Positions 26,606-43,000 of a stretch of 64,000 nucleotides of DNA are shown piece after piece (position 1 is the stretch's first letter; each line of letters opens with the position of its first letter). Location: the NCBI RefSeq assembly GCF_030463535.1, contig NC_132896.1, forward strand, positions 24,799,709 to 24,863,708, written 5' to 3'. The notes beneath the pieces are model-generated. The model did not search any database and was not told where the DNA came from. It was given only the letters and a program-made list of their open reading frames with translations. Made by a program: the position numbers and the translations under genes. This DNA is from Salminus brasiliensis (Eukaryota; Chordata; Actinopteri; Characiformes; Bryconidae).

Positions 26606-26675
26606 TGAATGCTCACAGATGAGATTAGGCTGGTCTCGATTGAATGCTCACAGATGAGATTAGGCTGGCATCAAT
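26606..26675 (+). repeat. 35-bp tandem duplication
   Basis: Two adjacent units, 26,606-26,640 and 26,641-26,675, share tgaatgctcacagatgagat and the following taggctgg, differing only at the 3' end. Confidence 0.9.
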
Positions 26676-27069
26676 TTAGCATTCAACTTATCAATAAATT
26701 GGCAGTGCTTAGCTAGGCATGATTTGCATAATGATGATTTGTCTTTTAAATTCCACTACCTGTCTCTATGAGAAACAGGGACTCCCTGCAGCTTGACTGC
26801 TCACTGCTCAAAGGGGGTCCTGCCACCAAATGCATACACCAAATTGTATACAAATACAAAGAAAAGCCATGTTAAAATATAACTTTAGATTCTCCTCTAA
26901 GAAGATTTTCCATTAAAATAGTTATTTTAGTAATATGTTATGAGAAGCATTATGAGGTGGCCTCTTATTGGGTCCACCTGTTCAAATTACATGTTTTACA
27001 ATTACATGAAAATAAACAAAAAGTCTTTTGCAGTTTAAATATGGCATTTTTCTGCACACTTTAGACACA

Positions 27070-27562
27070 TTTACACTGATTTCCCATAATATTAGCAACA
27101 TTATCAGGTGAAGTGAAAAATATTGATTATCTTCATCTACCGTGGAATCTGTTAATGGGAGGGATATATTAGGCACAAGTGAATAGTCAGTTCTTGAAGG
27201 TGATGTATTCAAAAGCAGAAAAAATGAGTATGCATAACGATCTGAGCCACTTTGACAAGGGCCAAATTGTGATGGCTAGACAACTGGGCCAAATCAACTC
27301 CAAAACATCTTGTGGGGTGTTTCTGGCACGCATTGGTCAGTAGTCCAAGAAACTAATGAACTGGTCATGTGCCCTTAATGCTTAATGATGTGGTCATGGA
27401 GCTCCCACCTCATAACTTGCAGGCCTTAAAGAATCTGCTGCTAATGTCCTGGTGCAGGATACCACAGGACACCTCCAGAGGTCCATGCTTTGAATGGTCA
27501 GATCTATTCTGGCACAAGGAGGCCTACTCAAAATTAGGCAGATGGTTCTAATGTAATGGCTT
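27070..27562 (+). mobile_element. Tc1-like relic, 'DKGQ' family, copy 3
   Basis: It has degraded terminal repeats (tacactgatttcccataata at the left, aggcagatggttctaatgta at the right) and the forward block gacaagggccaaattgtgat, which encodes the DKGQIVMAR motif. The transposase core is deleted. Confidence 0.65.
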
Positions 27563-28435
27563 ATTGGTGCATGTTTATTTGCTAAATATAACATATTGTA
27601 AAAGAACAATATAGTGGAAAATGGGTCATGTTCTTTGTACAGTCACAAGTTTATGTTTTATTATTATGATAAATTATGTAAATAAAGAGTTGTGAATCAA
27701 ACTATGTAGAAGTATGTTCTCTGTAGAGCATGAGCAGTTATTTACCCATAGAAAATCAACAGTACATGATCAATTTACTAGTGCTGCACCAGACTGTGTA
27801 TATGTATTTAATTACTATCCTAACAAAACCATGTATTGCAGAGAATTGTCTCATTTACAAGGGAATGTGAACTTAGTTTTTAATACTTAATAATTGTATT
27901 CCAAATCATTTTGGATTATTTGGACGATTGGTCTATTCATCATGAAACATTGCTTAAATGATATAGGAAAGAAAATGAAGATAAATGGTTTTGATGGCAA
28001 TGAAGGCTTCCTAGTTTCTCTTTTCATGTAAAATTTTCAGTCTGACCTTTTTTTAAAATAAAAGCTCAAGTTATTATATTTATTCATTAAAATATTTAGT
28101 TAATTACTAATGAATTTGCTCTAGACAAGATACAAAAGTGAAGGGATGAATGTGAAAGAGGGTGGTCTGTTTTCACAAGATTAGGTTTTTGTTTAAAAGA
28201 ACAGAGTTCAAGCTGAGAAGCATCCGCCTACATCTAAGACAAGCACTCTTGAAGGCCACTTTTTGGCCTTTCCCAGCAAAGACTTTGTCCTAGCTTCCTA
28301 AATAAACTACACTACATGCGTGAGGCCATGTGCTACTCAGATTATCTAACGCAATGTGTTTTTTGGCACAGGTTGGCCGCAAATTTCTGAAGGAACGAAC
28401 CACTCCTAGTGTTTCTGTCAACCCTTCAGCAGAGG

Positions 28436-33692
<5,257 letters not shown>

Positions 33693-34894
33693 AAGCACCT
33701 AAATTATCATTAACTCCAGGGGCAAGCTGCCCTATCAGCAAAACTGACTGACCAAGTGATATATCAAAACCTTACCCTCATACTACAGTGAGGTATATAT
33801 ATATCAACCTAGAGTTCCAACTGATTCTTCTCAGTTCTGAGGAATCAACTACTAGGATGCCAGGACTTAAAGAAGTCACTACGTCACTGCCATACGAGGA
33901 GTTTTCCGGTCACAGGAACATGTCAAGTCAATCTTCTGAGGAGGTCACACAAACTGGCTGAGCGTTGCAGAGTTAGCCGAGTCAATTCAGCCCCACGCCA
34001 ACGACACAGGCTGGATACTGGAAGTCTAAACGTGGAATGGCTGCTGAATAACTCGGCTTTAGGAGTCTTCTGTTATCAGAGTCCAAGGATAAGAAAATGC
34101 TTAGACTGTGTCGGAGTGGGAATAATTCATCATGCACTGCTGACCTTCAACAAAACAATGGACAGACCATAAAGCAGGGGGTCTTGCTGGAGGAACATTT
34201 CTGAAAGTTGAGTCTCTTTTACCTGTGTACTTAAAGAATCACTGGGCTAAAAAAAAAAAAGGAAAGTACTACGCAACTTGTTTACACTCTACTCGTAGTG
34301 TAGATGTGAGAATGCACCACTGTGCAACAGTTTTTGTCACTTTGAGGAGTTGTTTCAAAAGCATTGTTTCAAAAGCAGTAGGTTCAGTGTACAAATTTGC
34401 ATATTTCCCACCTAAACATCATTCTGTTTCACCAAAATTTCTTGAGATTTCACTGTAATTTCACAAATGTCACACAATCCCAAAGAGACATGCATGCTGG
34501 ACAACAGGTTATGAGCTGCTGGAAATGTTTTTCTGTGTCAGAACTGCTTACATGTCTATTGTGGTGACCAACAATGTAAACAGAATGACATTTGATCAGA
34601 TTCATGCAAATAACTGCTACTTAACGTTGTCTCAGTGAGTTCATCCAGACTCACCAAAAACAGCTACACAGACTTGTCACTTCATCTTATTCCATGTATT
34701 TCTTAAAAACACAGGACCTGTACAAAATATGTCCCATACATAGAAATATTTCTATTAGCTATGACTATTTTTCATTTCATTTCCAAAATGACATTATAAA
34801 AAACAAGTTCAGGGGATTTCAACACAAGCCCAGAATGTTAAAATTGTAAATATCAGTTTTGTGTCTGATAAAGGGTAATTTTACCTTGAAAACA

Positions 34895-35245
34895 ATTTTC
34901 AATTGGTCTTTCAGACCCTGTTTACTCCTGGTCACTTCCTGCATCTTAAGAATATCTCGATATGGCCAAGCCACAAAAAACTACAAGTGTAAACGCACCC
35001 AAGACTCATTTAAACCAGATACACATACAATCTCTCTAATTGTTTCATGAGGTGCTTTGAGACGCAGTTGAGCTACACATTATAGCAGCGTAAACACATC
35101 CATCTCACCAACCAAAACCCTTCTGAGAAAATCTGAAACACCAGTAATAATTGCTGTGCAATGAATTCATTTACAGATTTTGTTTCACACAGCATTCATC
35201 AGATTTCAGTCTGCATTTGACCATCAAGCATAAAAGAATGTGCCA
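34895..35245 (+). repeat. Dispersed repeat within the receptor 3' UTR
   Basis: Shares ordered blocks with 20,500-20,790 (actcatttaaaccagataca; gaggtgctttgagacgcagt; agcagcgtaaacacatccat). If the 3' UTR extent is right, this element is part of the receptor mRNA. Confidence 0.55.
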
Positions 35246-35787
35246 AAAATCTTATCAAGGGTACAATCCAGATACTATTAACTTGAAGTGAGCAGGTGTA
35301 AACGGGGTTTTACTGATAATACTGAACTGGTACAAGATAAGAGAATGCTTTTTGCCTGTTCCATTTCAAAACCTGGAAGGATCTCTCTCAGTGAATCTCA
35401 AAATGGTCCTCAGGGACCCCCAGACAGTCCAAGTTTTCGCTCCAGCTTGCAACACATAAGCATAAAGCAGAAATGTAGACCATCTGTAAGTGAGAATCGC
35501 TGCTCTACATTTCAGAATTTGTGGGGAAAATGTTTTTCAGGCTAAATTTACCAGTAATGGTGTCAGGCTTCTTAAGGAATAAAACTATTTTTGTATTTTA
35601 CACATTAGTCCAGATTAACAGTAAGGTAGGTAACAGCTGTGGTAAGGTAGGTTCATAAATATATAGACAGTTCATTTACTTACAATTTACTACAGTTGTG
35701 TATTTTCATTCCTCTTCAAAATGTGTACATTATTTTTACTATTAACAATGCTTTTATACTGTACTTACTTAATGTTGAATAAGCTGC

Positions 35788-35793
35788 AATAAA
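35788..35793 (+). other. Polyadenylation signal of ednrb2 (probable)
   Basis: Canonical AATAAA followed by a T-rich stretch. An alternative AATAAA lies at 35,578-35,583. Confidence 0.5.
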
Positions 35794-35812
35794 TGCTATT
35801 TTATCACATGGT

Positions 35813-37036
35813 GGTTTCGAATCTTTACATCGGTATGCTTTGTTTTGGTAGTTTTGTTTCTGTTGTAGGGCAGCACTGTGGTTGCTGAATTCTCAGAGTT
35901 CCTGCAAAACTCAATTTGTCTGAAGACAAGCGCAAGTCAGCTTGGTCTAGACGGTGAGAATACAAAAAAACAGCTGTATAAAAATATTTTTAAAATTGTG
36001 AGAAGCAGAATTGCATATACTTATAATCCTGAGGAAAGGGAAGGAAGGAAAAGGGAAGAAAAAAAAAACTCTTAGGAAAAATCTTAGGATAAATACTTAA
36101 AAATCCATGATATTGTTCTTTAATGCAATTCTCCATCTTAAGAAGTTCTCAAATATTTTCTTTACAAAGTCATAATTATTTTTTTCTTCTTAAAACACTA
36201 ATTTTCTAAGTTAGGCCAACTGTCATAGACTTGTACTTCACAGATCATCATAAACAATGCAAAATAACTCTTAATTTGCAATATTTTGTTAAATCCATGC
36301 AGTGGAAGCAAAATGTAGGAAAACCAGAATCAAACTAAGCGTTCAAACATTTTCAGTAAACAAGAGACAAAAATAAGATTTTTGAAGAATAGAAATTAAG
36401 AAGTTAAAAAAAAGCACATCTAAAAAGAATTTCTTTCTTCAGACACTTTTGTGAATCCAGCCCCTGATCTTCACTGTACTCATTTTTGTGGGATGTGTGG
36501 TGCCTTTTAAACATCAATGGAATGTTTTGACATGGCCACTGAATGAGCCTTCAGTTTGTATGAGTTGGGCCTGTAATTATCACATTATTCACTAACAGGA
36601 GCTTTTCCAGGACTCCCTTCTTTTTTTTTTTTTTTTTTTTTTTTTAGAGCGCTTGTACTGAACTATGTCAAGGTCAGGCCAAAAGAGAGAGTAAGATCTA
36701 ATGAAATGCTGCAAAACAAAGCAGCGAGACATGACGTCTAAAGAACTGTAAAACTGAAATGACAAGAACATTCAATCCTGCAAACTGCAAAAGCAAATAA
36801 CAATGACTATATTCATAAGTGTTCACTCACAGTAAAAATATACAGTATAATTAAAGCAAAGAAAAAAAATCTTCAAAATGATCATAAAATAGAAAATATT
36901 ATACAACAAGTTCATTGATCAGACGAGCTTTAAATAAGGACTGGATTTTCTTCAGCACTGTAGAATTCCGGGTATTTCCAAGAATCAGTCCAGTAACAAA
37001 CGTGGCTCATGTGACAATCCTCTCGCTCTTTCAAGG
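35813..37036. other. Convergent intergenic region / polr1d 3' UTR
   Basis: It lies between the ends of ednrb2 and polr1d and must hold the polr1d 3' UTR on the minus strand. A possible minus-strand ATTAAA lies at 36,119-36,124. A poly-T tract is at about 36,620-36,645. No gene seen. Confidence 0.4.
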
Positions 37037-37084
37037 CTATTCCATGGCCTCTCCTTGCTGCAGTTTGAACTCCTTCACTTGTGC
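37037..37084 (-). CDS. polr1d: polr1d coding exon 5 (C-terminal tail)
   Basis: Encodes [15 protein letters not shown] and TAG. The acceptor is tttgacag, with a weak pyrimidine tract. The phase fits and the FE-A-x-x-K-E/D pattern matches the start of the human tail (FEASIKDYK), so I take it as the true last exon. A different terminal exon cannot be excluded. Confidence 0.72.
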   Translation of the reverse strand, partial: AQVKEFKLQQGEAME

Positions 37085-40000
37085 CTGTCAAATTGAGCAT
37101 CCTGTGGTTAGCCAAAGCTTTACATTACAAACATCTCTGCCAGTGTGCAGTTCTATTAATTTCATGCTTTCCATAAATTAAAATCTGTCCCTTCGAGAAA
37201 TATTATTATCCAGACCACAAATTTAATAAAAGATGAATAGGAGGTTGAAGTACAGATAATTTGCATATAAAAGTTAATCTCCCTTGGTTACTGCAGTTAC
37301 TCATTACCTGATGCATGACAAACAAAAAATAACAATGGTTAAGAAAGAACAAATTAATTAGAGATAGCATGTCTGTTCCATTTTTCCCCTCCAACACTTT
37401 TGTACATTGCAGCCAATTTTACTGTCATCAGTCCACAGGACATGTTTCCAAAATGCATTAGGATTGTCCAGATGTTGCTTTTAACTTTGTAACTAATCAA
37501 GTTTTTTTTTTTATCAATATAGAATATTTACCTCTTGTGGTTCCTCAAATATAAAAATGTGTCATCCTTAATCAAAACACACACTTGAAGTTTAAGATGC
37601 AAAATGTGTTCACAAGGGCTCGTGTCCCCATTAGTCTTTCAAATGTTCTCTTCATTTTGCTCTTACACCACAAGGCATACACCTACGCAATGTAATACTG
37701 TGCCAATTTCAAGTGTCTCTCATTCAAAATGAAAGGCTGCTGTTTAACAATTATATCTCTTGAGACTACTCTTGTGTTCTGCTTCTACGAAAATGCCCGC
37801 CCCTCTTTCCTCCACCTCATGGCTCGGTCACAAGACTTGCACAACCGGAGCGGATTTGAAGCCCTCCACACTGACCTCTTTTCAAGGCTCTGGAACGACA
37901 TTTCCATTTTTAGTCTCCCTTCAAGAGAGAGACGGTGGTCGAGCACAAGGGGCCCATTACACAAATCAGTCTAGCAAGACTAAATCCAATAACATGGTCA
38001 ACAACCAGCCATATCCGCAGTAAACCTTTTACTTAAGAGATAACTAATCAGCCATAGCATTCACAGCTTACTAATATTTAATTAGTTAACCAATGACCTA
38101 ATGTCCTTACTTATTTACTTTTTTGAGTGAAGCCTAGCTAAACCCATGATTCACTCAGGAAAAAGTTCTATGCAGTTGTAAAACATAAGAGGGAGTGCTA
38201 TTCTGTGAAATACTGGTACTGCCGGAGACAGCTCTATGCTCCCTGACTAATCAGTAACGACATGCAATGCAAGGCACTGGCTGAGTTGATCCTAAGCTGT
38301 AACAGTGAGGCAAAAAAAAAAAAAAGCCAGGAACCACCAACGGATCCAAGGGGTTTAAGTGGTTAACGCTGAGGGAACGCCCCTTCGCCTTTCTTCACCA
38401 CAGTGTTTTATTTATGTGGGACAAGAATGCCATGCAGTCATTTAATAGCAGCGTTTTGGTGTCGTCACTGCCGCTCATGCCGCTTGCTGTTAGGACATGG
38501 TGTTATTTCTTACAGTTCTTTTAGGCACATTACTTTTTAATGGCTGGGTGGTTACTGCTAGGTTACAGGCGTGTAAGGTAAACCCATACTTACAGAAATT
38601 TGTTCTGAGTGCTGTTATCAGGAGCAGTGGTGGCTCAGCGGTTAGAGCGCCGGGATATCGATAACAGGGTTGTGGGTTCGATTCCCGGGCTCGGCAAGCT
38701 GCCACTGTTGGGCCCTTGAGCAAGGCCCTTTACCCTCTCTGCTCCCCGGGCGCTGGAGTTGGCTGCCCACCGCTCTGGGTGTGTGCTCACTGCCCCTAAC
38801 ACGTGTGTGTGTGTGAGTGTGTATTCACTACCAGATGGGTTAAATGCGGAGGACACATTTCGCTGCACAGTCCACACTGTACAGTGACGAATACGTGCAC
38901 CTTTACCTTTACCTTATCAGGAGATGCTGGCACTCATTGAATGCCTCCCATAACATGGTGAGGTCAGAACTAACGGTGTTATAATTATGCAAGGTACAGG
39001 TAGTGCTGTACTGTGAGATGCCAGTATCCACAGTTTGGTACAACCTCAAGTGTATTACCGCGATTACACCACTGTTCTGACAGTACAATATTTTAGATTT
39101 TCTGACACAAAAAACGAGAAAATGACTGTCATTCACGAAGCCCATTGAAAACCATCTCCAATATGAAAGCAAGCACTGCTGTATTTAAGTCAGTGTCATA
39201 TAGCTTTGTGTTGGCCACCTTATAGATTAGTTTCTCCTTATTCATCCGTGTTCTGATGGAAGATGTCTACCTCACCACAGTGAGGCTGCACCATCAACAC
39301 AGAGACTGGCCACCTGTTGAAACCACTGCAGGGACCGACCTTCGTTGTTGGTAATGGAAGTATTTGGGTTTGTTATTTCGCTCACTCACAACGCTTACAA
39401 TACAATGCTAATTCGTTATCATTGTTAAAAGTTGAGGAACCTTTGGAGGTTTTTTCTGTTTGAAACCCTTTTTTTTTTTTAACCCTTTTCTTTTAAAAAC
39501 ATTTTCTTGAAGGTTCCTCAAAGTACCTTTTAACACTGTACTACAGGCTCCATACCTGCAACTACCACCATTATTATTTTTATTGGTGCCCTTCCTGTAA
39601 TGCACGAAAGGTCTAATAAAAATAAAAGCTAGAATAGCAATATCTAATGGTACCTGTATAAGACCCACATTGACAGAGTGCTGGACTGAGTATCAAAGAA
39701 AAAAAAACCCAACTCTGATTCAATTCTGCAACAAATCTATTCCGAAAAATTAGCTGTCATGATGACGTCACGGTGTATGTGTGTGTTAACACAAACAGTG
39801 ACGTCATCATGACAGCTCATTTTTCAATTCAAGTTCTTACAGAAAATATATACTGGATCGGGATCAAGTATCAGCCAATACGCCAGCTAATGAATAATAA
39901 TAAAATAAATAAATAATAAAAAAACAGTATCTAGAAGGCACACAATAAAGTTCCCCATAACTTCCCCATAAGCCTATTGTGAAAGGGAGGTGGTGACCAA

Positions 40001-43000
40001 CATTTAGGAGGAGAACTATGACTATCTTAGGTCTGAGGCATCTGGTATGATGCTGTGTTCAAGGGATGCTTACTGCATTTCCTCCATTGTAACACTTGGG
40101 CAATGCTAAGAGAGAGACTTTTGTGTGAATGCTGTGCAGACTAAACTTCAGCCAGTGGTCTAAGGATGCTGAAGTAAAAAAACAAAAACAAAAAAAAAAA
40201 CGAAGATGATCCTCTGGCCAGCGACGCAGGGCGGATATCCTTGAGTCGAGAAAGAGCCTCTCAGGACTGTCCCAATAGCACACACCTCATCAATCCTACA
40301 GGGAGTGGGGAAAAGCTGGGAGACCATCTGCACAAGTGGCCTGCCAAACACTAACAGGAAATCCGAGGAGAGACAGAGGAGTTTATCTGGAGGTTGAGGA
40401 CAGCAGGTGGCCGAGCTTCAAGGAAGAGGTGACGCTGGTGATGCTGCCGGGATGATGCAGGGGTGTTTGTTTTTGTGCATTGTAAGCGCAAAATGTAAGT
40501 AAACCAGAAAGAAACCAACAACGTCAGGGCCAGCAAAATATTTCTACATGTTTGCTTTTAAATGAAAGCTTGAAATCAAATTGTTTGTCGATAGCGGTTG
40601 AGTTTATGAACAGGCTTAGATAAGGGGGTGTATTGTATCATAACTGACAAACCTACATAAACAATTACAAAAGACAAGTATGTTTACATAGATGCTAACA
40701 TAGCTTTGAGCTTTGCAAAACTGGTGTCTGCCGTCACTGGATTTTGAAATGAGTCACAACTCACAATAAAATACAAGCTACAATCTGAGAATTGCTGCAA
40801 GGGCTGCTACAGAAACAGCCAAGACTGGCCAAGCTGCCCATCTCGCAGAGCTGATTCACAATAAAAACCTCTTAATTTAAACAGCATCAGCAAAGTCCTC
40901 TACTTTCCACGTTTATGTACTTGTCCTCTATTGGCTGGGAACACTTCAGTTGTTAAAGGTGTATTAGTAGGAAAATGAGCCACTCTTAACCAACGAAGAC
41001 AGGCTTACTGTTTCTAATATGTTTCTATTTTAAAAGGAAGTTAATTATACTGTGATCCGAGGATAGCTGCTGGCCATCAGCAGCCGGAGCAGGAGAGAGC
41101 ACAAGTGGCCTTGCTCTCTCGGGGTGGGTTGATGTCACTTCCTGCCCACTTCACTACTAGTGTGATGTTGGTCAGCACAGGTGTCCGTTAGCTGGTGTAT
41201 CAGAGCTTCGGAGCCATGCTTTCCTCTGAGCGTGCTGGCTACCTACCAATGCTGCATCAGTGGCAAAAGAGGCAATGGCCGGCTAAACATGTGCCGGAGG
41301 AGACGTGCCAACCTTCATCCTCCTAGTGTTGTGGGGTGATTACTGATTACTTCATATATTGTTATTTTGTGGGGTCAAGCAACCCCCTACAGTCCTCAAA
41401 GCCTTTTATAAGAAACCATTTATAAGGCTACAAGACCCACACATAAACTGTTCATCACAACCGTCAAACATTTAATAATAATAAAACAAACAAACAAACA
41501 AACAAAAACACTTTACTTCCTGCACAAGCAGGTAGTGAAGCTTACCTCGAAAGTGTGAAGGACATGTTTGGAGGCATCTGTAAGGTCATTTAGGCCCTTG
41601 CGCAGCGCTTCCGTGGCTGGGAGTCCACCTGAAGGTGCCAAAGGGAGGAGGGGGCAGAAAGGCACAGGCAGAAAAACAGGAACAATCAATCTCACTAAAC
41701 GGGACACTGCTTTACATCAACCAGCAACATTTAGGCTGTGTCAGCAGCTACTGAAGCTACCCTACTATTCAAACAGGTCATGACACTGCAGAAAAAAAAC
41801 AAAAACATGGTTGTTAACCTACAACGTCAGAGACCTAGGTACTACCTCAGTATTGCTGCATGCTTCACTTTTTAAGACTTAATAAGCAAAAGAGTGTATG
41901 TTCTTGTTACTGAAGTGAAGGTCAGGGTTAAGTTTTAAAAGACTTTATTAGGTAGTACTAAAAATGCTAGTTTTTTTTTAGCTCATCATCAGGCTTCCTA
42001 ATCTTTGTTCGTACTTTAAAACACCATGTACACTTACTGGGAGGGCCTAGACAGGAAGAGGATACTATAGAGGGTACTGATGAGCTGCACTGCAACAGAT
42101 AGGCTGCAGTCATTAACTATTCTCCACCACCAGAAAGAGAAAACAAGAATTAAATCAAACATCAGTAATGCATCCAAAGATTCTATTTTTCCAAAAATGT
42201 TTGGATGAAAAATTCGCTAAGTATTCCTTCAATAAAAATAAATAGTGTTTCTTCTCTGTAATAGTAATTTTTGAACGTATGAGGCAAAAATTCTACCCAT
42301 GAAGAATACTACAATTAAACGCTTTGAGTCTAGGACCTTTTCTTGTTTCTGAGGCAGAAATATGAGGCAACACACAGGCAAAATTCCGCTGTCATCCATC
42401 AATAACCATCTTGGGTAAAACCCAAGAGCTCTCCGCTCAAATGAGGTGAAAACAAGCTGTTAAGCCACACAGATTGGAGATTTACTAAAAAATAGGTCAG
42501 CGGTTGGAATTACCAGCAAGCACAATCAGGGCAATAGTACAGAAGTTGTAAAAGCAGGGAACAGTTCAACTTGCCAGAAAGGAGAGATACACTGTACTGC
42601 CAAAAGTATTCACTCGCCTGCCTTCACACACATATGAACTTGAGCGACATCCCATTCTTAATCCATAGGGTTTAATATGATGTTGGGCCGCCCTTCACAG
42701 CTATAACGGCTTCAGCTCTTCTGGGAAGTCTTTCCACAAGGTTTAGGAGTGTGTTTATGGGAAATTTTGACCATTCTTCCAGAAGCGCGTTTGTGAGGTC
42801 AGACACTGATGTTGGACGAAAAGACCTGGCTCACAGTCTCTTATTCATCCCAAAGGTGTTCTGTCTGAGGCCTGTCAAGTTCCTCTACACCAAACTCTCT
42901 CATCCATGTCTTTATGGACCTTGCTTTGTGCACTGGTGCACAGTCCTGTTGGAACAGGAAGGAATCATCCCCAAACTGTTCCCGCAAAGTTGGGAGCATG

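Larger units (their letters stand above)
23944..28371 (+). other. First intron of ednrb2
   Basis: This is an intron if the 23.6 kb leader exon is right. It contains the diverged duplication at 24.3/24.8 kb, a poly-T tract near 24,193-24,211, the 35-bp tandem duplication and one Tc1-like relic. I recognise nothing else in it. Confidence 0.4.
33693..35812 (+). other. ednrb2: ednrb2 3' untranslated region (estimated)
   Basis: From the stop codon to just past the AATAAA at 35,788-35,793. An earlier AATAAA at 35,578-35,583 could give a shorter form. It contains a dispersed repeat at 34,895-35,245. No coding signal. Confidence 0.5.
37085..41545 (-). other. polr1d intron 4
   Basis: A 4.5 kb intron between the last two coding exons. 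It contains a Tc1 fragment (37.4 kb), a tRNA-derived SINE (38.6 kb), the CRE hairpin (39.7 kb) and a SINE-like repeat (41.06 kb). The rest is unassigned. Confidence 0.7.

Noticed and set aside
38621-38700. Possible tRNA gene
   Set aside because: A- and B-box-like words are present but no cloverleaf or acceptor stem forms, and the SINE body and tail follow directly.
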